DNA of 9,181 nt, taken from assembly GCA_010021705.1 (NCBI GenBank), contig RGMU01000051.1, forward strand, positions 1 through 9,181, given 5' to 3'. Positions 1-6,806 of this stretch are shown piece after piece. The notes beneath the pieces were generated by a model, which worked only from the letters and a program-made list of their open reading frames with translations, had not been told where the DNA came from and did not search any database. How positions within the stretch are numbered: the first letter of the stretch is position 1; each line of letters starts with the position of its first letter. The DNA comes from Chitinophagia bacterium (GTDB lineage Bacteria > Bacteroidota > Bacteroidia > Chitinophagales > Chitinophagaceae). A program made the translations under genes and the position numbers.

Positions 1-194
1 TTAAAAATAGATTGATCAAATTCATGAGGATAGAAACCAGCATTTAAAATATATTTTTCATTTCCTGGAGGGTGTATTGGGGGTTCAGCGCATATCCCAC
101 ATACTACATTATTGGAATTTATATGTTTTAGTATATTTTCAAAAAAATTTTTATGAACAATCATGTCAGCATGAAGTATTCCTATAACTTTTCT
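1..194 (-). pseudogene. Family 2 glycosyltransferase fragment (5' end missing, continues past left edge)
   Basis: Reading the minus strand from 194 down to 3 gives 64 codons without a stop. The translation contains GILHADMIVHKNFF followed by VVCGICAEPPIHPPGNEKY and ends in a stretch with FYPHEFDQ. HADM resembles the acidic DxD-type metal and nucleotide-sugar site of GT-A glycosyltransferases (family 2), and I recall the EPPxHPPG segment from Bacteroidota members of that family. In such proteins this segment lies in the middle, so roughly the first 80-90 residues should lie upstream. Instead an in-frame stop (TAA, minus strand, 195-197) comes directly before it, with no start codon. The other two minus-strand frames just upstream show no glycosyltransferase-like sequence, so a single frameshift does not explain the loss. 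Probably a 5'-truncated remnant; whether the rest of the gene, left of the window, is intact cannot be seen. Family recognition is from memory. Confidence 0.55.
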
Positions 195-956
195 TTAGAT
201 GATACCAATAGGTTAGCATTAACTGATAGCGCAAAATTTTTTATAGCTCCGGACAGTCAAGCTGTGCTTAAAATTACTTATCCGCACTTTGACCATAATA
301 TTTTCAAATTGGCAGAATATTATACTAAATCAATGCTTACCAAAGTAGAAGAGTATGTTAATAATGATATTCAGCAAGAATTTGAGTATAAGTATGATAA
401 TGCTCAAAGAAAAATTAGTGCCATAGAAGAAAATCATATTACTAAGGCACATTATAAAAAGACGTATGAATACGGCAAGGATAAACCAAGCGGTGATTCT
501 TTAATTACTGAAACTTCGTACTACAACAACAAGGTAGAATTTTATACTAAAATGTACTATAACAAAAGCAAGCAAAAATATAAGGAGGTACGGCTAAACG
601 ACAATAATAAAGAAATAGTGCACACTGAAACATTTAATTATAATGAAAAGGGTAGGCTAAAAGAAAGAGTTGTGTATTTTCCTCAATTTAAGGTAACGAA
701 AAACTTTGCAGAAGATGGTAGCCTGCCCGATAACTGTTTTACCACTAATTTATTGCCCACCACCGACCCTATATTAAGACAAAACAGAGTAGAGAAGCTC
801 AAACGGTTTTTGAGTACACATAAGTTTTTATTTAATAATCCGGTTTGCAGCAGTTGCAGGTATTTTTATGGCAACAACACTACTAAAATTATTATAAAAT
901 CATCGCAGTATCCTAATACATTTCAGGTTACGCTACAGCTATATGAAAAGCTATAA
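153..956 (+). CDS. Hypothetical YD-repeat-like protein, probably missing its N-terminus
   Basis: I do not recognise this 267-residue protein. It is rich in Tyr, Lys, Asn and Thr. Its middle (about residues 75-175) contains short strands such as FEYKYDNAQRK, KKTYEYGKD, ETSYYNNK and ETFNYNEKGRLKERVVYF, which resemble the YD-type beta-hairpins of secreted Bacteroidota proteins. Near the C-terminus there is a CSSC motif (Cys232, Cys235). Proteins of this style normally start with a signal peptide or lipobox; none is present. The candidate starts at 153 and 171 both lie inside DNA that reads as a glycosyltransferase on the other strand, so the first 14 or so residues are probably not original. In-frame stops at 45 and 129 rule out a longer plus-strand start here. 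It is AT-rich: 92 G+C in positions 181-480 (31%). It could be a dead gene remnant that still has a long frame. Confidence 0.5.
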   Translation: MNNHVSMKYSYNFSLDDTNRLALTDSAKFFIAPDSQAVLKITYPHFDHNIFKLAEYYTKSMLTKVEEYVNNDIQQEFEYKYDNAQRKISAIEENHITKAHYKKTYEYGKDKPSGDSLITETSYYNNKVEFYTKMYYNKSKQKYKEVRLNDNNKEIVHTETFNYNEKGRLKERVVYFPQFKVTKNFAEDGSLPDNCFTTNLLPTTDPILRQNRVEKLKRFLSTHKFLFNNPVCSSCRYFYGNNTTKIIIKSSQYPNTFQVTLQLYEKL

Positions 957-978
957 TATACCGATGCCGTAGCAGATG

Positions 979-1010
979 TTTCCATAATTCTATATAAAAT
1001 AGTACCTTTA
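979..1010 (+). promoter_or_regulatory. Possible promoter of the dehydrogenase operon
   Basis: TACCTTTA at 1003-1010 matches the Bacteroidota -7 consensus TAnnTTTG at all but the last base. A TTTC at 979-982 could serve as the -33 element, with 20 bases between the two boxes. It lies 39 bases before the ATG at 1050. Assigned by pattern only. Confidence 0.35.
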
Positions 1011-1049
1011 TCATTTCTATTAATTGAAACACTACCATTTGGTATAGAT

Positions 1050-2036
1050 ATGATGAATTTAGGCATCTTTGGAGTAGGTCATTTGGGTAAAATCCATATT
1101 CAGCAATGGCTAAAAATACAAGATGTAAACATTATGGGCTTCTATGATCCTGATGATAAGAATGCACAGGAGGTAGAAAAGTTGTATAACCTTAAAAGAT
1201 ATTCCGCAGTTGAAGACTTGCTGAATGATGTTGAGCTTATAGATATTGTAAGCCCCACGTCAACACATTATCAATTAGCAAAACCAGCCATAAAAGCCGG
1301 CAAACATCTATTTATAGAAAAGCCTTTTGCTAACACCATTGAGGAGGGCAAAGAGCTTATTAAACTCATAAAAGAAGCCGGAGTTAAGTGCCAAGTGGGG
1401 CATGTGGAGAGGTATAATCCTGCGTTTACTGTACTGTCGCAATATTCTATATCGCCTCTGTTTATTGAAGCACACCGTCTGGCGCAGTTTGACCCTCGCG
1501 GCACAGACGTATCTGTAATATTAGACTTGATGATACACGATATTGACATTGTTTTATCCTTAGTTAATTCAGAAGTTAAAAATATATCGGCAAGTGGTGT
1601 ATCGGTGGTTAGCAATACGGCTGATATAGCCAATGCGCGTATAGAGTTTGACAACGGCTGCGTGGCAAACCTTACAAGTAGCCGTATTTCATTAAAAAAG
1701 ATGCGCAAAGCCCGTCTTTTTCAGCGTGATGCCTATATTGGGATAGACTTTTTAGATAAAAAGACCGAAATTATAAAAATAGATAGTACCGCTCAACCCA
1801 ATGCGAGTATGAGCCTACCTATTAAAACTAATGAAGGAGAACAGCGCATTATATCGGTGGATATGCCCAAAATACCCACTACTAATGCCATATTTGACGA
1901 ACTTTCTGACTTTGTGAACGCCATAAAGCACAATAAACCCACATTAGTGTCTGAAATAGATGGTTATTTGGCTATGGAAGTAGCCCATCAAATACTACAT
2001 AAAATGAAAATGATGGAGCAGCTACATACTATTTAA
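1050..2036 (+). CDS. Gfo/Idh/MocA-family NAD(P)-dependent oxidoreductase
   Basis: This 328-residue protein has the full layout of the Gfo/Idh/MocA family. An N-terminal Rossmann fold carries the dinucleotide-binding loop GVGHLG (residues 8-13). The EKP motif (90-92), whose Lys is the usual catalytic or cofactor-contacting residue, is followed by GHVERYNPA (117-125). The C-terminal alpha/beta domain has LMIHDID (160-166), with His163 where the family keeps its active-site His. These enzymes oxidise or reduce a sugar hydroxyl in the cytoplasm. The GHVERYNP signature also occurs in enzymes acting at C3 of UDP-GlcNAc (GnnA/WlbA type), so a UDP-sugar substrate is plausible but unproven. I recall near-identical proteins as widely conserved in Bacteroidota. 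A second ATG follows directly (1053), so the start may shift by one codon. A lipoprotein gene begins 39 bases downstream and an initiating sugar transferase follows, which fits surface-glycan synthesis. Confidence 0.9.
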   Translation: MMNLGIFGVGHLGKIHIQQWLKIQDVNIMGFYDPDDKNAQEVEKLYNLKRYSAVEDLLNDVELIDIVSPTSTHYQLAKPAIKAGKHLFIEKPFANTIEEGKELIKLIKEAGVKCQVGHVERYNPAFTVLSQYSISPLFIEAHRLAQFDPRGTDVSVILDLMIHDIDIVLSLVNSEVKNISASGVSVVSNTADIANARIEFDNGCVANLTSSRISLKKMRKARLFQRDAYIGIDFLDKKTEIIKIDSTAQPNASMSLPIKTNEGEQRIISVDMPKIPTTNAIFDELSDFVNAIKHNKPTLVSEIDGYLAMEVAHQILHKMKMMEQLHTI

Positions 2037-2075
2037 TCACTATTAACGTTTTATTCTATATCCTAAATTACTATC

Positions 2076-2939
2076 ATGTACAGGCAGCTTACTCCATATC
2101 TATCCCTGTTATTTTTATGGATTAGTTGTATAACAAGCTGCAAGCCTGCATCTTCAGAGAATGGCACGCCCACTTACGTAAGAGTGGATTCTATTACCAT
2201 TAAAGCCGGCACAGTGCCTCTTTCAACCTCTTCTAAAATAGATGCTGTATGGGCATATTGGAACAATACGCCTATTGCCATATTAGATTTGCCGGCTATT
2301 ATACCGATATTAGCCACAGAAAAAGGCGTACTTTCCTTATCGCCTGCAGTAAGGGCAAACGGACTTAGCAATTTTATAGCCCCATACCCTTTTTATAAAG
2401 CAGATACGTTTACCATAGTGCCACAGCCTAAATCTATTATTAATCACAGCCCTGCGTGCACCTATTTTAGCACCGTTCAATACAATAAAATAGCTGACTT
2501 TAACTCCGGCATAACGCGCTTTAAGTTAGCAACCGGTACAGTTGAAATGCAAATTACTACGCTTGATTCGCAGCGGTTTGAAGGCAATGGTTCAGGCATT
2601 ATCAACCTGCACTTGCCCAACGATACTTTGTGTGAAGACACTACCCTAATAGCCTTCACGATACCGGCAAATAAAGACGTATATTTAGAATTTAACTACA
2701 AAAATACAGTCCCCTTTGCCGTTGGCTTGCGGTCAAATATTACCGGCTATTCCTATATGCGCTACTTGGCAGGTGTTTACCCTTCGGCTAAGTGGTCAAA
2801 ATTCTATGTGCCTTTGCGGGACTTTGCAGGGCACTATCCGGGCGATAGATACACTTTGTACATAAAAGCCCAATTACCCGAAGGTTACACCACCGGCACC
2901 GTATTTCTTGATAACATCCAACTTATATACTTTAACTAA
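2076..2939 (+). CDS. Two-domain lipoprotein of unknown function, glycan-binding-like
   Basis: The 287-residue product starts with a hydrophobic signal (about residues 8-20) and a lipobox ITSC with Cys22 as the lipidated residue, so it should be anchored to the outer membrane or periplasmic face. Residues about 33-115 form a first domain containing AVWAYWNNTPIAILDLPA and a later NFIAPYPFY; from memory this resembles an uncharacterised Bacteroidota domain. Residues about 145-287 look like a jelly-roll beta-sandwich of the carbohydrate-binding type: WSKFYVPLRDF (240-250) followed by VFLDNIQLIYF near the C-terminus is the usual last-strand pattern. No catalytic motif is evident. Three bases separate its stop from the next ATG, which encodes the polyprenyl-phosphate sugar transferase, so the two are very likely co-transcribed and translationally linked. 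A role in export, assembly or retention of the glycan is inference. Confidence 0.8.
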   Translation: MYRQLTPYLSLLFLWISCITSCKPASSENGTPTYVRVDSITIKAGTVPLSTSSKIDAVWAYWNNTPIAILDLPAIIPILATEKGVLSLSPAVRANGLSNFIAPYPFYKADTFTIVPQPKSIINHSPACTYFSTVQYNKIADFNSGITRFKLATGTVEMQITTLDSQRFEGNGSGIINLHLPNDTLCEDTTLIAFTIPANKDVYLEFNYKNTVPFAVGLRSNITGYSYMRYLAGVYPSAKWSKFYVPLRDFAGHYPGDRYTLYIKAQLPEGYTTGTVFLDNIQLIYFN

Positions 2940-2942
2940 ACT

Positions 2943-4367
2943 ATGAACCTATCACCACACAAAAAAATTGCAATTCTCAAATTACTGCTTTTTGACTATT
3001 TATCTGCCATATTGGCATGGCTCTCTTTTTGGGCATACCGTCAAAACTTTTTATTTTCTATACCATATCTTAAAACCCCTGAAAAGTTTTTTCTACGTGA
3101 TGCCTTAAATGGATTAATTATTATTCCCGTGGCATGGTGTGTACTCTATTACCTTTCAGGCACGTATTTTGACCTATACCGCAAATCAAGGTTGCATGAA
3201 ATTAACAGAACAATAATTTCATGCTTTATAGGGTGTTTATTTGTATCGGTTTTTATTTTTTCTAACGATAAGGGCGATAATCAATATTTTACCAATGCAG
3301 TAATACATTATCTTTTTCTGCATTTGTTTATCACCCTCACTTTCAGATTGGCACTGCTTTATCAAGTAAAACAAAACCTTATAAAAGGCAAAGTAGGCTT
3401 TAATACCCTTATAATAGGGGGGAATATGCAGGCAATTAACATTTATAAACAAGTGTCTGAAAACCCCATTGCTTTGGGCAATATATTTATAGGCTTTATA
3501 TATTCCAATAAAGAAAAGGGCAATGGTATGTCGGAATATCTACCGCAGTTAGGGCATATTAATGAATTGGAGGCTATTATTGACAAAAACAATATAGAAG
3601 AGGTTATAGTAGCCGTAGATTCTTCAGAGCACCATTTGTTAGAGAACATACTCACTCGCCTATGCTATAGACCGGTGGTTGTAAAAGTATTGCCTGATTA
3701 TTATGATATATTATCAGGTTCTGTAAAAACAAGCAATGTGTATGACGCAGTGTTGATACACATACACCCTGAACTAATGCCCGATTGGCAGCGCGTATGC
3801 AAGCGTATGATAGATATTGTATGTTCTGCGGTGGCTTTGATAGCACTATCGCCATTTTTGCTGTTTGTGGCAATTATGGTTAAGCTATCTTCTCCGGGTG
3901 GAATATTGTATAAGCAGCAGCGAATAGGCTTGCTGGGCAGACCATTTTATATCTATAAATTTCGCTCTATGTATATAGATGCAGAGGCAAAGGGTCCTGC
4001 GCTATCCAGCAAAATGGATAATAGAATCACCCCTTGGGGGCGCATAATGCGCAAATGGCGCATTGATGAATTGCCCCAATTTGTGAACATTATAAAGGGT
4101 GAAATGAGCCTTGTAGGTCCCCGCCCGGAACGCAAACATTATATAGATATTATTATAAAAGACCATGAACACTATAAATACCTTCATAAAGTGAAACCCG
4201 GGTTAACGTCATGGGGAATGGTAAAATTTGGGTATGCCGAAAATGTGGACGAAATGATAGAGCGGATGCGCTACGACCTGCTGTATATTGAGAACTGCTC
4301 CCTTGCGTTAGACATAAAAATTATGCTCTATACGCTTATGGTAATATTTCAAGGCAGGGGCAAGTAA
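2943..4367 (+). CDS. WcaJ-type polyprenyl-phosphate sugar-1-phosphate transferase
   Basis: This 474-residue membrane protein transfers a hexose-1-phosphate from a nucleotide sugar to undecaprenyl phosphate, the first step of exopolysaccharide, capsule or O-antigen assembly. Four predicted transmembrane helices come first (about residues 9-32, 57-76, 90-107, 119-140), then a Rossmann-like domain with NTLIIGG (154-160). After a further membrane helix (about 289-313) comes the bacterial sugar transferase domain: QQRIGLLGRPFYIYKFRSM (325-343), RKWRIDELPQ (370-379), MSLVGPRPE (388-396) and KPGLTSWG (418-425). Asp375-Glu376 in IDELPQ correspond to the catalytic Asp-Glu pair described in PglC. Length and order match WcaJ/'exopolysaccharide biosynthesis polyprenyl glycosylphosphotransferase' proteins. 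The sugar (glucose, galactose or other) cannot be told from the sequence. It closes the probable three-gene operon; no glycosyltransferases, flippase or polymerase follow, so the rest of the pathway lies elsewhere. Confidence 0.93.
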   Translation: MNLSPHKKIAILKLLLFDYLSAILAWLSFWAYRQNFLFSIPYLKTPEKFFLRDALNGLIIIPVAWCVLYYLSGTYFDLYRKSRLHEINRTIISCFIGCLFVSVFIFSNDKGDNQYFTNAVIHYLFLHLFITLTFRLALLYQVKQNLIKGKVGFNTLIIGGNMQAINIYKQVSENPIALGNIFIGFIYSNKEKGNGMSEYLPQLGHINELEAIIDKNNIEEVIVAVDSSEHHLLENILTRLCYRPVVVKVLPDYYDILSGSVKTSNVYDAVLIHIHPELMPDWQRVCKRMIDIVCSAVALIALSPFLLFVAIMVKLSSPGGILYKQQRIGLLGRPFYIYKFRSMYIDAEAKGPALSSKMDNRITPWGRIMRKWRIDELPQFVNIIKGEMSLVGPRPERKHYIDIIIKDHEHYKYLHKVKPGLTSWGMVKFGYAENVDEMIERMRYDLLYIENCSLALDIKIMLYTLMVIFQGRGK

Positions 4368-4380
4368 TAAGCATTATTCT

Positions 4381-4388
4381 TATCTTTG
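4381..4388 (+). promoter_or_regulatory. Bacteroidota -7 box (TATCTTTG) before the Rpn-type gene
   Basis: TATCTTTG is an exact match to TAnnTTTG and lies 17 bases before the ATG at 4406. No good -33 TTTG sits at the usual distance. It suggests that the nuclease gene has its own promoter rather than relying on the operon upstream. Confidence 0.45.
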
Positions 4389-4405
4389 CCCCAAAATCCT
4401 CCTCC

Positions 4406-5461
4406 ATGCAAATAGCCAATCCGCTGAATGACGTAGCCTTTAAGTGGCTGATGCTGAACAAAAGAATTGCTAAATTCTTTTTGAGCACCATTTTGCAAAA
4501 AAACATTATTGAAGTGCACCCTGCTCAGCAAGAGCAAGCAGTGAGGATGGACTACATTGCCACAATTATAGACGATAGCGGGCAGGAAACTAAAGTAATG
4601 ATTGAGGTACAAAAATTCCACCACCGAGACGACATCACCCGCTTTAGGCACTACATAGGCAACTATTACACCAACGAACAGCGCACAAAACGAGCAGACG
4701 GCACGCTAAAACCGCATATTCCATTAACCGTTCTTTACATATTAGGCTACAAAGACCCGCAAATAGAGCAGTGCATTTACAAAGTAGAGCCGGTGGGCAC
4801 AGACCAATTAACGGGAGAATTAACACCCTATCAAAGTGAGTTTATATCAAGTTTAACGCACAGTATTCATATATTTCAAATACCAAGAATAGATTCGGAG
4901 CGTCTGTCCAGCAAATTGGGGCAGCTGTTAAGCGTTTTTTATGAAGCGCATAAGCAATCAGCCAAAGCCTATTTATTGGACTATCCATTCAAAAATAAGA
5001 TAACAGAGCAAGAGGTAGAATACATTTTAGCCGAGCTTAACAAAGTAACTTTAGATACAGAGTTAAGAAAGGCTTATGATGAGGAAGAAGAAGCGTATAA
5101 AAGCTATTACGACACACTTGAAGACTTAGAAAATCAGGTGGCAAAGCAGAACAAAGCATTGGAGGAAAAGGAGAAGGAGATAGCGGAGACCAAACAGGTG
5201 GTAGAAGAAAAAGACAAAGCCATAGAGCTTAAAGAAAAGGTAATAGCCCAAAATATAATGGCTTTGGAGCAGAAGGATAGGGCTTTGGAGGAAGAAAGAA
5301 GGGTGGCAGAAGAGAATAGAAAGGCATTGGAGGAGAAGGATAAGTTAGCCAAAGAACTGCAATTAAATACGGCTCGTTATATGCTAAGCACCGGTGCTAC
5401 TATTGCCACTATCATGGAATTTACTAAGCTAAGCGAGGAGGAAATAGAAGGGCTGAAGTAG
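4406..5461 (+). CDS. Rpn-family / PD-(D/E)XK nuclease, putative transposase-derived
   Basis: The 351-residue protein starts with NPLNDVAFKWLM, like the NPxTDxxFKxLF start of PD-(D/E)XK transposase-like nucleases (Rpn, recombination-promoting nuclease group). The predicted metal site is Asp49 (RMDYIATI) with Glu67 and Gln69 in IEVQK; a Gln in place of the classical Lys is usual in this group. HHRDDITRFRHYIGNYYTNE (72-91) fits the conserved helix after the core. Residues 251-313 form nine consecutive seven-residue repeats (ALEEKEK, EIAETKQ, VVEEKDK and so on), a long charged helix or coiled coil. The final part, RYMLSTGATIATIMEFTKLSEEEIEGL, is the short helix-turn-helix-like tail common in these proteins. 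Members cut DNA and raise RecA-independent recombination in the studied E. coli cases. No terminal inverted repeats or target duplications were seen, so I treat it as a stand-alone gene rather than a complete mobile element. Confidence 0.85.
   Translation: MQIANPLNDVAFKWLMLNKRIAKFFLSTILQKNIIEVHPAQQEQAVRMDYIATIIDDSGQETKVMIEVQKFHHRDDITRFRHYIGNYYTNEQRTKRADGTLKPHIPLTVLYILGYKDPQIEQCIYKVEPVGTDQLTGELTPYQSEFISSLTHSIHIFQIPRIDSERLSSKLGQLLSVFYEAHKQSAKAYLLDYPFKNKITEQEVEYILAELNKVTLDTELRKAYDEEEEAYKSYYDTLEDLENQVAKQNKALEEKEKEIAETKQVVEEKDKAIELKEKVIAQNIMALEQKDRALEEERRVAEENRKALEEKDKLAKELQLNTARYMLSTGATIATIMEFTKLSEEEIEGLK
5156..5344 (+). repeat. In-frame 21-bp-register repeats coding the heptad helix
   Basis: The motif GCWTTGGAGSARAAGGA or close versions occurs at 5156, 5261, 5282 and 5324. 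The spacings (105, 21 and 42 bases) are all multiples of 21, matching nine seven-residue units (residues 251-313). Gain or loss of one unit would keep the frame. Confidence 0.7.
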
Positions 5462-5545
5462 CTTGTTTGTAATTCAAATTTATTTTTCTTGTTTTATCTA
5501 ATCGTACCAACGGTGATATTTGCAATTTTTTACAAATAACTTGCC

Positions 5546-5553
5546 TACCTTTG
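5546..5553 (+). promoter_or_regulatory. rocD: Bacteroidota -7 box (TACCTTTG) directly before rocD
   Basis: TACCTTTG exactly matches TAnnTTTG. A TTTG at 5519-5522 could be the -33 element, but the gap of 23 bases is longer than the usual 19 or so. Only four bases separate the box from the ATG at 5558, so transcription would begin at or next to the start codon, which bears on the choice of start. Confidence 0.6.
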
Positions 5554-5557
5554 CTAC

Positions 5558-6793
5558 ATGAAAGTAGCAGATACCTTAGCAATGGCAAACACCCAATATT
5601 ACTTAGATAAAGAAGCCCAATATGGAGCGCATAATTATCATCCGCTTCCGGTGGTGCTTACCAAAGGAAGTGGTGTACACGTGTGGGATATTGAGAATAA
5701 CCGTTATTACGACTTTTTGTCCGGCTATTCTGCCATTAATCATGGGCATTGCCATCCTAAAATAATGGAGATATTTTTGGAGCAGGCACAGCGTTTAACG
5801 CTAACCTCACGCGCCTTTCATAACGATGCCTTGGGTGAATATGCCGAGTATATTACGCGGTTCTTTGGCTATGATAAGGTATTGCCCATGAATACGGGTG
5901 CCGAAGCTGTAGAAACTGCATTAAAATTAGCACGCAGGTGGGGGTATGAAGTTAAGGGAGTGGCACCCGGAGAGGCATTGATTGTAACATGCAGCAACAA
6001 CTTTCATGGTAGAACCATAAGCATTATATCTTTTAGCACAGATGAGCCTTCCAAGCGCAATTTTGGACCCTATACACCCGGCTTGCTTACTATACCATTC
6101 AACGATTTGGAGGCACTTAAAGCCGTGTTGCAGAACAAAAACGTAGTAGGCTTTTTGGTAGAGCCTATTCAGGGCGAAGCAGGAATAGTAGTGCCAGATG
6201 AGGGCTACATAAGCAATGCTGCACAGTTGTGTAAAGATGCAAACGTGCTGTTTATAGCCGATGAAATTCAAACCGGGCTTGCCCGCACCGGTAAAATGCT
6301 TGCATGCGAACACGAGGGCGTTCACCCTGATATGCTAATCTTAGGCAAAGCACTTTCGGGGGGCACAATGCCCGTATCGGCAGTGCTAACAAGCAAAGAA
6401 GTGATGGACACCATAAAGCCCGGAGACCATGGCAGTACTTATGGAGGCAATCCGCTGGCATGTAGGGTAGCCATTGCAGCTTTGCAGGCATTAATAGACG
6501 AAAATATGGCTGAAAACGCAGCCATTCAGGGAGAGTATTTTCGCGCAGGCTTAAAAGCCATAAATAGCCCGTATGTATCAATAGTAAGGGGTAAAGGGCT
6601 GTTTAATGCCATTGTGATAGCGCATGAAGAAGAAGATGCCGCCTGGCAACTGTGCATGATAATGAAAGAGAACGGATTACTCGCCAAGCCCACACATGGC
6701 GACCGCATTCGCTTTGCACCACCGCTAACCATTAGCCGCACCCAAATTGAAGATGCAGTGTATATTATAGAGAAAAGCCTGAATAAATTATAA
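5558..6793 (+). CDS. rocD: Ornithine--oxo-acid aminotransferase
   Basis: This 411-residue, fold-type I PLP enzyme moves the delta-amino group of ornithine to 2-oxoglutarate, giving glutamate-5-semialdehyde and glutamate in arginine/ornithine breakdown and proline synthesis. YGAHNYHPLPVVL (22-34) and the substrate-site SGYSAINHGHCHP (55-67, Tyr57) are typical of ornithine aminotransferases rather than acetylornithine aminotransferases. Further landmarks are NTGAEAVETALKLARRW (112-128), NNFHGRT (147-153), EPIQGE (202-207), DEIQTG (235-240), Lys264 in LGKALSGG as the Schiff-base lysine, and GSTYGGNPL (292-300). Length is normal for the family. Met1 (5558) and Met9 (5582) are both possible starts; if transcription begins at about 5557-5560, the mRNA is leaderless for Met1 or has about 24 leader bases for Met9. 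It stands alone and converges on pyrH, 13 bases away. No other arginine-catabolism gene is in view. Confidence 0.95.
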   Translation: MKVADTLAMANTQYYLDKEAQYGAHNYHPLPVVLTKGSGVHVWDIENNRYYDFLSGYSAINHGHCHPKIMEIFLEQAQRLTLTSRAFHNDALGEYAEYITRFFGYDKVLPMNTGAEAVETALKLARRWGYEVKGVAPGEALIVTCSNNFHGRTISIISFSTDEPSKRNFGPYTPGLLTIPFNDLEALKAVLQNKNVVGFLVEPIQGEAGIVVPDEGYISNAAQLCKDANVLFIADEIQTGLARTGKMLACEHEGVHPDMLILGKALSGGTMPVSAVLTSKEVMDTIKPGDHGSTYGGNPLACRVAIAALQALIDENMAENAAIQGEYFRAGLKAINSPYVSIVRGKGLFNAIVIAHEEEDAAWQLCMIMKENGLLAKPTHGDRIRFAPPLTISRTQIEDAVYIIEKSLNKL

Positions 6794-6806
6794 GCCCCTC
6801 TTTGCT

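Noticed and set aside
195..300. A single frameshift restoring the glycosyltransferase upstream of 194
   Set aside because: The other two minus-strand frames (for example ALSVNANLLVSSKEKL then stop) show nothing like the expected N-terminal half of the enzyme.
1271..1708. Minus-strand open frame of 145 codons inside the dehydrogenase gene
   Set aside because: It lies wholly opposite a well-supported gene, and its translation shows no family-like motif.
4367..5557. Rpn-type gene as part of a complete insertion sequence
   Set aside because: I found no terminal inverted repeats or target-site duplication flanking it; members of this family are often single genes.
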